A stretch of DNA of 19,861 bases, from assembly GCA_012515455.1 (NCBI GenBank), contig JAAYYJ010000174.1:1-19861 (forward strand), in the 5' to 3' direction. Made by a program: the position numbers and the translations under genes. A model generated the notes under the pieces. It did not search any database and was not told the DNA's origin. It worked only from the letters and a program-made list of their open reading frames with translations. The stretch's first letter is position 1. Each line of letters opens with the position of its first letter. Below, in pieces: positions 13,355-19,861 of the stretch. This DNA is from Oligosphaeraceae bacterium (GTDB taxonomy: Bacteria; Verrucomicrobiota; Lentisphaeria; Oligosphaerales; Oligosphaeraceae).

Positions 13355-15481
13355 TCAATTCGTGGTCCGGGGCTTGAAGAAGCGCCGGACTTCACGCTGG
13401 CTGCGGCATTGCAGCAGCCGGTCAATCTGTCCCTGGCCAGCCAGAATCGCGGCCATGTATGACAAGTACTTCAGGTATGGTTCGTGCGCATGTCGGGGGC
13501 AAAGGCTCAGAATAACAACCCGGATATCTTCCTTTGCGCCAGCCTTTCCGGGGAAGCCCTTGCGGCAGAGGGCGATGATAGAAACCAGCTTGCCGGTGCC
13601 CTCGCTGCGGGCATGGGGCAGGGCCAGGCCGCCGGGAAAGCAGCTGGAGGAGATGGTCTCATTGGCCAGGATGTCATTGATGCAGAGCAGCGGATCGAGC
13701 AGGTGTTCTCTGGCGTTGAGGATGTTGACCAGCTGGATTACCGCATCTTCATCTGAATCAGGTTGGAAATCGATGACCACACATCCCGGCGGGACGATGG
13801 TGTCGAAGAAAGCGGCGATTTTATGGTCGGCGTGCAGGTCTGGCAGGTCGTCGGTGCTGAGCAGGTCTGCGAATAGCTCACCGTTATTGAGCAGTTTCAA
13901 TTTATTGACGGTTGCATGCAGGTCGGCCACGGTTTCCCGGATCACGGCTTTGAGCATAAAGATATCACGGGGGTGGGCTTCAAAGCAGAGCTGCTGCTGC
14001 TGCCATTCGAGGGTGAAGGCCTGGTCTGACCGGCGGAACTGGATGATGTGCCCTTCTCCGATGCCGGAATGCAGGAAATCTTCCTTTTGGAAGTTTTTAG
14101 CCAGTTCACGCAGCAGTATGTCAACCAGTTGCGGGTCAGGGAGGGTGTACCTGATCTGCACGGTATGATTGTTCACGATGTCCCGCTTCACGCCCTTACC
14201 CTTGCGGCTCAGCGCCATTGACAGCAGCGGCGGCGCGGCCAAAGTGGTCAGCAGAGTCATGATTATGACCATCCCGAACAGCTTGGCGTCAATGACCGGC
14301 ACCAGACTGCCGTTGACATTCATCATGGTGGTCGCACCGATGCCGGCGATGATCAGCGCCACTTCACCGCGTGGGATCATCCCCAGGCCGATCCGCAAGG
14401 CCCCGAGGCGGTTGAAATTAAGTGCCCGGGCCGGCAAGGCGCAGCCGATGACCTTGGCCAGAATGGCCAGCAGAGCATACAGCAGCCCGCCGGCGATTAC
14501 TTTGCTGTCGCTCAGGACCCGGACATCGACTAGCATCCCCATCACCACAAAGAACACCGGTACCAGGAAACTGTAGATGCCCCGCAGTGAGCGTTCAATG
14601 GAGAATGAGATGTCGGTTTTGGACAGGCAGAGCCCGGTGACATAGGCGCCGATGATCATCGCCAGGCCGACTTGCTCAAAGAATCCGGCCAGCAGCAGCG
14701 CTCCGGCGAAGGCGAGCAGCGAGAACACGCCGGCGGAATTTCGGGCCCGCAGCAGAAATGCGATCTTGTGGGCGAAATACAGCCCGGCGGCAGTGATTCC
14801 CAGCCAGATGCCGAAGCTCTTCAGGGCAATCTTCTCAATGTCCCGCCAGTTGATGCTGTGGCTGTCGGAGGAGCCAATCATTCCCATAACCACCGCCAGA
14901 CAGATAATTCCCAGCACATCGTCAATCACTGCTGCTGCGAGGATGGTGGTTCCTTCCGGCGAGTCGATGCTCTTCTGGTCGGCCAGAATCCTGGCGGTGA
15001 TGCCGACGCTGGTGGCGGTGCAGAGGATGGCCAGGAAGAGGGTGCGCGGGTCGAGAAACTGATAGCCCAGAGCCAGCATGCCGAACCCAGCCCCGAAGGC
15101 GAAGGAGACGATCATCCCGCCCAGGCCGACGATGCTGCCGGCGATGGAAAAGCGCAGGAACATGCGCAAGTCGGTCTCCAGCCCGGAGATGAAGAGCAGG
15201 ATGATCGAGCCCAGTATGGCGATGCCGTACAAGGGCATGGAGATCGGGATGGTCGACCCTTCTGCCAGCGGAAACAGCCCCTGCTCAAAACCCTTTAGAC
15301 CGAGATTCAGGCCGCCGAGCAGATAAGGGCCGATGATGATTCCGGCCAAGACCTCACCCAGGACCGCAGGGATGTGAATCTTTTGGGCCAGGGTGCCAAA
15401 CAGGTGAGCGGCAAAGATGATGACCCCGAGTTGAATGACCAGATAGGCGATTTGGCTGACATTGGAGATGTTTTCCTGCAT
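13355..15481 (-). CDS. CPA2 cation:proton antiporter fused to a PTS EIIA (fructose-type) domain
   Basis: This 708-residue protein should exchange Na+ or K+ for H+ across the inner membrane. Residues about 8-425 contain some 12 membrane spans of the KefB/NapA-like CPA2 fold. They include CTATSVGITARILAD (about 154-168) and the two-aspartate motif AAVIDDVLGI with D187 and D188, the ion-binding signature of electrogenic members. Residues about 440-530 form a soluble linker of unknown fold. Residues about 555-705 match the PTS EIIA type-2 domain, with the phosphorylatable histidine H623 in GGLALPHARSEG. This suggests control by PTS phosphorylation, although no EI, HPr or EIIBC gene is present here. 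The ATG at 15481 is chosen because AGGAG lies 11 bp upstream and the predicted membrane domain begins there. The longer frame to 15736 adds basic low-complexity sequence. It lies 134 bp upstream of hyfB on the same strand. Confidence 0.9.
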   Translation of the reverse strand: MQENISNVSQIAYLVIQLGVIIFAAHLFGTLAQKIHIPAVLGEVLAGIIIGPYLLGGLNLGLKGFEQGLFPLAEGSTIPISMPLYGIAILGSIILLFISGLETDLRMFLRFSIAGSIVGLGGMIVSFAFGAGFGMLALGYQFLDPRTLFLAILCTATSVGITARILADQKSIDSPEGTTILAAAVIDDVLGIICLAVVMGMIGSSDSHSINWRDIEKIALKSFGIWLGITAAGLYFAHKIAFLLRARNSAGVFSLLAFAGALLLAGFFEQVGLAMIIGAYVTGLCLSKTDISFSIERSLRGIYSFLVPVFFVVMGMLVDVRVLSDSKVIAGGLLYALLAILAKVIGCALPARALNFNRLGALRIGLGMIPRGEVALIIAGIGATTMMNVNGSLVPVIDAKLFGMVIIMTLLTTLAAPPLLSMALSRKGKGVKRDIVNNHTVQIRYTLPDPQLVDILLRELAKNFQKEDFLHSGIGEGHIIQFRRSDQAFTLEWQQQQLCFEAHPRDIFMLKAVIRETVADLHATVNKLKLLNNGELFADLLSTDDLPDLHADHKIAAFFDTIVPPGCVVIDFQPDSDEDAVIQLVNILNAREHLLDPLLCINDILANETISSSCFPGGLALPHARSEGTGKLVSIIALCRKGFPGKAGAKEDIRVVILSLCPRHAHEPYLKYLSYMAAILAGQGQIDRLLQCRSQREVRRFFKPRTTN

Positions 15482-15656
15482 AGTCGATGTTTCTCCTGGT
15501 GAATATTTGCGGGAGAGAGAACGGTGCACTGTCGCCCGGCTGTTCCCGTTTCGTTCATCATGGCGGGAGGCAGGAAAGGCAGGCGGGTACTGCGATGCAG
15601 AGCGCGGAGCCAGTCCGGGCCGTGGGTGGCGGGTGCGGATAATGCGCGGCACAATG

Positions 15657-15693
15657 ATTGGCCGGAATTGGCCGGAAGAGAAATAATTCCGGC
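15657..15693. repeat. Tandem and inverted repeats upstream of the antiporter gene
   Basis: ATTGGCCGGA occurs twice back to back (15657-15666 and 15667-15676), one helical turn apart. The arm GCCGGAATT (15661-15669) also pairs perfectly with AATTCCGGC (15685-15693) across 15 bp. It could be an operator or an RNA hairpin in the antiporter leader. No function can be assigned from sequence alone. Confidence 0.45.
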
Positions 15694-16058
15694 GAGGCCG
15701 TTCAGCCCAATCGGTCGGGCGGGTTGTAGATAACATCCTGAAACGCGAATAACCGCATTGCTCCCGCCTGGATATAGCTCGGGACGGGCTGCTGCTGCCA
15801 GAGATTTACACCCGGGCAGACGGCAGTGGCATAATGGCAGGTTTTTTTCAGCATTTAGGGTTGAACAGCATAATCTCGGTTCGGGGGTGCAGGCGGTATT
15901 GGTTAATATAGCCGCGAAGCAGAAAAATACCAGCCCTGGCAGCCTCGCCGCCATATCGCGATTTTTTTGCCAGGCAGGGATTTATGGCCCTTCCGACTGG
16001 GCTTGGTGGAGTCGCCCCGGTATTCTCCTCAGAGCGGGAGAATCTTTTCGCTTTCGCT

Positions 16059-16086
16059 TTGCTAAAAAACGAAACTGTAATATAGT
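16059..16086 (+). promoter_or_regulatory. Promoter of the DegT aminotransferase gene
   Basis: TTGCTA (16059-16064) is followed after 16 bp by TATAGT (16081-16086). Both are close to the sigma-70 consensus and lie in an AT-rich patch. The transcript would have a leader of about 105 nt. Confidence 0.5.
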
Positions 16087-16198
16087 AAGAACGATTCAGG
16101 GCATCACTTTAGAGCCCATTATGGGTCGCGCTGTTTTTTTGTATTTTCAGGTCGCCATGCGCAAATGATATCACCAGGCTAGAACAAAGGAGCAGAAC

Positions 16199-17524
16199 AT
16201 GGACATTGACAAGAAGCATTTCACCGGTGGTAAGACCGAGGGCGGCATTACCAGCTCGTATGCCACTGAAGACGGTGTGACCCTGAAGGTCCCTTATTCT
16301 TTCAAGGGCACCATCTATGATGATGCTGAGCGGGCAGCCGTTCTGGCAGCCATGGAACAGGATTCTCTGACCATGGGTCCCAAGACCCAGGAATTCCAGG
16401 CCAAATTCGCGAAATACCACCAGGTTAAGCATGCCTTCGCCTGCTCCAATTGCACCACCGGCATGCATGTCATCACCCAGCTGTTCGATATCAAGCCCGG
16501 GGATGAGGTCATTGTGACTCCGAATACCTTCGTGGCGACCTCGCTGGTCATCCTGAAGGAGGGGGGGATACCGGTGTTTGCCGATATCGACCCGCGCACG
16601 TTCAATATCGACCCTGCTGATGTGGCCCGCAAAGTCACCAAGAAGACCAAGGCCATCTACGTCGTGCATTACGCGGGTCTGATGGTTGATATGGACCCGA
16701 TTATGGAGATTGCCAAAAAGCACGGTCTGAAGGTCATGGAAGACTGCGCCCACGCCATTGGCGCGACATACAAGGGCCGCTATGCCGGCAGCATCGGTGA
16801 TGCCGGCGCCTTCTCTTTCCACTCCCTCAAGAACATCACCACTTGCGGCGAAGGCGGAATGATCACCACCAACTGCGACAACTATGCGGCCGGAATCCAA
16901 AACCTGCGCTGCATGAACAACACTCAGCCCTGGAATCAGGCCCTGACTGAATGGAAGTTCGGCGACAACATCACCTGCACCAAAACCTCACCCCTGGAAT
17001 ACTGGCTGCCGGCGCACTTCGATGTGATTCCCTGGAACGGCCATTGGGGCAGCAACTACCGCATGAATGAGATTCAGGCCGCAGTGGGCTGCTGCCAGAT
17101 GGACAAGTTGCCGATGCTGACCGAGAAGCGCCGCGAGATCGGCCGCAAGATCAATGCCGGCCTGGAAGGCGTCAAGGGTATCGAGACTGTCTATGAGCCC
17201 GAAGGATACTACCACGTCTACCATCTCTACACCCTTTGCGTGAACGAGAAGGAACTCGGCGGCAGCCGTGATGAATTCATGCGGGTCTTGTATCAGGAGG
17301 AAGGTGTGCAGGGCATCCTGCATTATCAGCCCACCTTCCATTTCACCGGTCTGCAGCGCATGGGCTATGATCCCAACCAGTGCCCGCTGTCCAGCGAGTT
17401 CTTCTACAAGCGCGAGTTGAATCTGCCGATGCATCCCCGCCTGACCGACCAGAACGTCGCCGATATGATCAGCGGCATCCGGAATGCCGCCGCTAAGGTG
17501 CGCAAGAGACACTGCAAAGCCTGA
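16199..17524 (+). CDS. DegT/DnrJ/EryC1/StrS family PLP-dependent aminotransferase
   Basis: This 441-residue enzyme belongs to the family that transfers an amino group to keto sugars during synthesis of surface glycans, antibiotics or modified nucleotide sugars. The PLP signature residues are visible. The catalytic lysine K211 lies in SFHSLKNITTCGEGGMITTN, D182 in EDCAHAIGATYKG contacts the cofactor ring, and SNCTTGMH (83-90) helps hold the phosphate. GSNYRMNEIQAAVG near 284-297 is the usual substrate-side motif. It is somewhat longer than typical members (about 370-400), with extra sequence at the N terminus and around 235-280. AAGGAG lies 6 bp before the ATG, so the start is firm. Lysine codons are mostly AAG, and the promoter and ribosome site are strong, suggesting high expression. 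It stands alone, with no sugar-nucleotide genes beside it, so the exact substrate is unknown. Confidence 0.93.
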   Translation: MDIDKKHFTGGKTEGGITSSYATEDGVTLKVPYSFKGTIYDDAERAAVLAAMEQDSLTMGPKTQEFQAKFAKYHQVKHAFACSNCTTGMHVITQLFDIKPGDEVIVTPNTFVATSLVILKEGGIPVFADIDPRTFNIDPADVARKVTKKTKAIYVVHYAGLMVDMDPIMEIAKKHGLKVMEDCAHAIGATYKGRYAGSIGDAGAFSFHSLKNITTCGEGGMITTNCDNYAAGIQNLRCMNNTQPWNQALTEWKFGDNITCTKTSPLEYWLPAHFDVIPWNGHWGSNYRMNEIQAAVGCCQMDKLPMLTEKRREIGRKINAGLEGVKGIETVYEPEGYYHVYHLYTLCVNEKELGGSRDEFMRVLYQEEGVQGILHYQPTFHFTGLQRMGYDPNQCPLSSEFFYKRELNLPMHPRLTDQNVADMISGIRNAAAKVRKRHCKA

Positions 17525-17566
17525 TCCGGGCAGCCGGCGCACTACCAGTCGGAGCCATAAAAAAAA

Positions 17567-17613
17567 CGGCGGCGGCAGAAGGAACTCAAAATCCTCCTGC
17601 CGCCGCTTTTTTG
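17567..17613 (+). terminator. Bidirectional intrinsic terminator
   Basis: GCGGCGGCAG (17569-17578) pairs perfectly with CTGCCGCCGC (17597-17606), with further GGA/TCC pairing inside. TTTTTTG follows on the plus strand, and eight A residues precede the stem, giving a U tract for the opposite strand. It can end both the aminotransferase transcript and the converging beta-helix transcript. Confidence 0.93.
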
Positions 17614-17642
17614 TTGCCCCTGCGCGGCCTGAACTCGGTGGC

Positions 17643-17801
17643 TCAGTCGAAGGCCGCAGGCTGGATGCCGCAGCCGCGTTTCAGCACTTCGGGATTGCGG
17701 GAGAAGAAGTCCGCGAAGGTCAGTTCGGCGCGGTTGTGCAGTTCGGTGGCCGCTTCGCGATTGAACTGTGACCAGGTCTCGACCTGTTCGGACAGGCTCT
17801 T
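17643..17801 (-). pseudogene. Probable detached C-terminal tail of the beta-helix protein, after an in-frame TAA
   Basis: Directly after the TAA stop (17802-17804) of the beta-helix gene, the same frame stays open for 52 codons to a TGA at 17643-17645. The third codon positions are mostly G or C, like the real genes here. The predicted peptide starts KSLSEQVETWSQFNREAATE and ends RGCGIQPAAFD, an ordinary soluble sequence. Its stop lies 30 bp from the terminator, the normal place for a gene end. A single change from TAC or another sense codon would explain the stop. It is a fragment of the neighbouring gene, not a separate gene; no start codon or ribosome site is seen. Confidence 0.6.
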
Positions 17802-19861
17802 TTAGGTGACCTTGAGTTCGGGCAGCAGGACCAGGTCGGGATTGGCGAAGAACGAGGTGCGTTCGCGCTGGAGCCGTTCCAGGTAGACCGGGTAGGTGAC
17901 TTGCTCGCGCCCCAGGTACTGCGGACGGTTCGCACTCTCCTGGCCGTTGGCGACATTGTAGCCGAACAGCGGCTTGTCGCTCTCCGGGGTACGCATATAG
18001 AAGCAGTTGTTGCGCTCTATCACGGCATCGAAATTATGCACATAGAGTACCGGATTGAGGCCTTTCATGTTCAGATTGTCGGTCACCACATTGTTTTCGA
18101 AGACGGCTTTCTCGCCTTTGTAGTTCAAGATGGTGGTGCTGCCAATGAAGCCAATGACGAAGGTGCAGTTGCGGATGGCCAGCTCATCGCAGCCGGTGAA
18201 ACGCAAGCCCTCGTGTCCGCCCAGTTTGGCGCAGTTGACCAGGGTGATGCGGGGGGTGTTGCTGGCCATCAGGGTCCAGGTTCCTACTCCACCGAGCAGG
18301 ACCCGGGACAGGGTGATATTGCTGGAGTCGTTGATCAGGAAGCCGTTGCTGGGGACGCCGTCTTTGGGCCGGACCACTGAGCCGCCGATATGCAGATGGT
18401 CAAAAACCAGATGGTGCTGGTTGTTGATGACCACTGCCCGGGGAATGTAACAGCCTTCTCCGCCAGTAAAGATGACTTTCTCGCCGGGAGCGCCACGGAA
18501 GGTAATCGGCCGTCCGGGAGAACCACTCACAGGTACTTCCAGAGTCTCGCGGTATTCACCGCCGCGAATCAGCACCGTGTCGCCGGGGCGGACCAGCTCG
18601 GCCGCCCGGCTGATGCTGCGGAAAGGCCGCTCCGCGCTGCCGTCGGCCTGGTCGTCGCCGGTCAGCGCGACATGCAGGGTGCGCGGTTCCGGGTCGGCTG
18701 TGGCGGTGGTGAAGGACTCCACCGCGGTGCTGGCGCTGCGCCCGCGGTTGCGGTTTTTCACCAATTGATTCGAGAATTGCTCGCGGGCCTCAGCCTGGAT
18801 TGCAAATTTATAGAAGTACTGCTGGCCTGGCTGCAGTCCGGTCAGCCCGATGTTGTGATAGGCTTCAGCGCTGTTCAGGGGCAAGGACTCGGAGCATTTC
18901 TCGTCGCTGCCGTATCTGAGGGTGCCGGTGAAGGGCAGATTGGCGAAGATTTCCAGATTGGCGGTCTCACTGGAGACTGTGGCGGCGCGGACCTGGCTGG
19001 CGGCCAGCACGGTCGGGCGCGGCTGCCGGCGGTAGGGGCCGACCGGGAAGCCGTCCGCAGCGCGGCCATTGAAGAGGTAGGAGTTCTGGAAAGTGAAATT
19101 CTCGTCCATGACCGGCTGAGCCACGAAAGACCGGCTCTCCTGTTCGGGCCGGGCTGCGGCGTTGGGGTAGGCGTTGTAGTCGCTCCAGCCGCAGTCCTGC
19201 ATTTTGGCCGCGGTGAAGACGTTGGCGGTCACGACAGCATTTTCGCAAGCGCTGATGGAGGTCTGTCCGGACACGCTGTGGGTAAGGCGGAAATTTGCCG
19301 CTTGGCTGGCTTGCAGGGTCTCAGCCAGGCACTGATTGATGCTGATGGCGCTGCCGCCGGTGATGCGCAGGTCTTGGACCGCCAGGCGTTCCAGGGTGAT
19401 GTTGCGGCAGTTCTCCAGCACGATACTGCCTTGCAGCCGGACGGGATACAGGCCCCGCCCGCGCAAGACGATATTGTTGCGGTTTTGCAGCACGATGTCA
19501 CCCTGCTGGGCGTCGACGAAATAGATTTCACCGCCATCCTGCAGGCGTGCCAATGCAGCCGGCAGGGTTGCCAAGGCGCTGGCCAGGGAGCGTCCGTCGG
19601 CAGCGTCCTGCCCGCCTTGCTTCAGGAACAGCAAGGTCTGGGATTCCGGTTTTGGGGCGACCTGCTTGATGAAGGCGCTGGCCTGCCCCTGCGGCCGGAA
19701 ATCGAAATTCACCGGGTCGGCGAAATCGCGGTCGAGGTCGATATCCGGGTTGTTTCTGGCCAGGATATTATCCTCCTGGTAGTCTTCGGGGAAATCGACG
19801 GAGGAGAGGACTACTGAATTGCGCATGGTGCCTTTGCCGCGGATATGGCTGGCGTTGGTGG
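17802..19861 (-). CDS. Right-handed beta-helix (pectate-lyase-like) multidomain protein, 5' end outside window
   Basis: At least 685 residues are encoded, and the frame is still open at the right edge. The ATG at 19826 is internal: residues before it read on smoothly and no ribosome site precedes it. Numbering from that Met, residues 1-45 look like the end of a beta-helix repeat (NPDIDLDRDFADPVNFDFRP). Residues about 95-260 form a second helix rich in Asn and Ile/Val/Leu rungs. Residues about 270-375 look like a fibronectin III-type domain (GLTGLQPGQQYFYKF). Residues about 380-620 form a third beta-helix beginning like DUF1565 proteins. Such proteins often bind or cleave polysaccharides outside the cell or in the periplasm. 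The signal peptide would lie outside the window. The TAA at 17802 seems premature. The substrate is unknown. Confidence 0.82.
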   Translation of the reverse strand, partial: TNASHIRGKGTMRNSVVLSSVDFPEDYQEDNILARNNPDIDLDRDFADPVNFDFRPQGQASAFIKQVAPKPESQTLLFLKQGGQDAADGRSLASALATLPAALARLQDGGEIYFVDAQQGDIVLQNRNNIVLRGRGLYPVRLQGSIVLENCRNITLERLAVQDLRITGGSAISINQCLAETLQASQAANFRLTHSVSGQTSISACENAVVTANVFTAAKMQDCGWSDYNAYPNAAARPEQESRSFVAQPVMDENFTFQNSYLFNGRAADGFPVGPYRRQPRPTVLAASQVRAATVSSETANLEIFANLPFTGTLRYGSDEKCSESLPLNSAEAYHNIGLTGLQPGQQYFYKFAIQAEAREQFSNQLVKNRNRGRSASTAVESFTTATADPEPRTLHVALTGDDQADGSAERPFRSISRAAELVRPGDTVLIRGGEYRETLEVPVSGSPGRPITFRGAPGEKVIFTGGEGCYIPRAVVINNQHHLVFDHLHIGGSVVRPKDGVPSNGFLINDSSNITLSRVLLGGVGTWTLMASNTPRITLVNCAKLGGHEGLRFTGCDELAIRNCTFVIGFIGSTTILNYKGEKAVFENNVVTDNLNMKGLNPVLYVHNFDAVIERNNCFYMRTPESDKPLFGYNVANGQESANRPQYLGREQVTYPVYLERLQRERTSFFANPDLVLLPELKVT

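Larger units (their letters stand above)
15482..16198. other. 717-bp divergent intergenic region
   Basis: This separates the minus-strand antiporter from the plus-strand aminotransferase, so it must hold both promoters. The aminotransferase promoter is recognisable at 16059-16086. Repeats near 15657-15693 lie upstream of the antiporter. The plus-strand frame at 15758-16168 lacks a ribosome site, has no recognisable domain and spans the aminotransferase promoter, so I do not treat it as a gene. The predicted aminotransferase 5' leader is about 105 nt and contains a small CCCATTATGGG hairpin. Confidence 0.6.

Noticed and set aside
15482..15736. 85-residue N-terminal extension of the antiporter
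   Set aside because: It is basic, low-complexity and not membrane-like, and it precedes the natural start with its AGGAG site.
16114..16140. Possible attenuator in the aminotransferase leader (small hairpin, then seven T)
   Set aside because: The stem is only about five pairs, and eight unpaired bases separate it from the T run, so it is too weak to claim.
15758..16168. 136-codon plus-strand frame in the divergent intergenic region
   Set aside because: It has no ribosome site and no domain, and it runs over the aminotransferase promoter.
18390..19817. 475-codon plus-strand frame antisense to the beta-helix gene
   Set aside because: The opposite strand shows clear beta-helix and fibronectin-like domains. 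The plus-strand product is Gly/Ala/Gln/Val-rich and resembles nothing known.
1..19861. CRISPR array, insertion sequence or prophage genes
   Set aside because: No regularly spaced repeats with unique spacers, no transposase or integrase frames and no phage genes are seen.

Overview
This is a 19.9-kb stretch of a GC-rich (around 60 % by eye) bacterial chromosome. The translation starts carry Shine-Dalgarno sites (not evident for every gene), and both tRNA genes encode their CCA end. The gene mix fits a heterotrophic, possibly anaerobic bacterium of the PVC superphylum, perhaps Lentisphaerota. It includes an orphan glycosidase with a GH20b-like N-terminal fold, a multidomain beta-helix surface protein, a DegT sugar aminotransferase and a Hyf-type membrane complex. 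No phylogenetic marker was compared, so the placement is inference.

Layout. Positions 1-4960 (minus strand) hold tRNA-Arg(TCT), a RecD2 helicase, a large glycoside-hydrolase-like protein ending 8 bp before recD2, a clear intrinsic terminator and tRNA-Met(CAT). Positions 4961-5700 appear non-coding and hold a short tandem repeat. Positions 5701-13220 (minus strand) form a compact six-gene operon. In transcription order it encodes HyfB, HyfC, HyfE, HyfF, a HyfG-like large subunit, and one protein fusing a HyfH-type ferredoxin to a HyfI-type small subunit. Just upstream, at 13355-15481 on the same strand, lies a CPA2 cation:proton antiporter with a C-terminal PTS EIIA domain. A 717-bp divergent intergenic region follows. 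Next is a plus-strand DegT/DnrJ/EryC1/StrS aminotransferase (16199-17524), then a bidirectional terminator. Finally comes a minus-strand beta-helix protein that runs off the right end of the window.

The main result is the six-gene complex. It would normally be annotated as hydrogenase-4 or formate hydrogenlyase. However, all four cysteines that should bind the Ni-Fe centre are missing from the large subunit: the first CxxC reads SGDS and the second reads DPSFHNW. The membrane arm and all three predicted [4Fe-4S] sites of the ferredoxin/small-subunit protein look intact. This matches the energy-converting hydrogenase-related (Ehr) complexes, whose electron acceptor and physiological role are poorly defined. 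Electrons from reduced ferredoxin could reach the site where Ni-Fe would sit, and two antiporter-like subunits could move ions. The neighbouring antiporter may share that ion circuit (inference).

A second notable point is the beta-helix gene. An in-frame TAA at 17802-17804 is followed by 52 more codon-like triplets in the same frame, ending in TGA 30 bp from the shared terminator. This suggests a recent nonsense mutation, stop readthrough or a base-call error.
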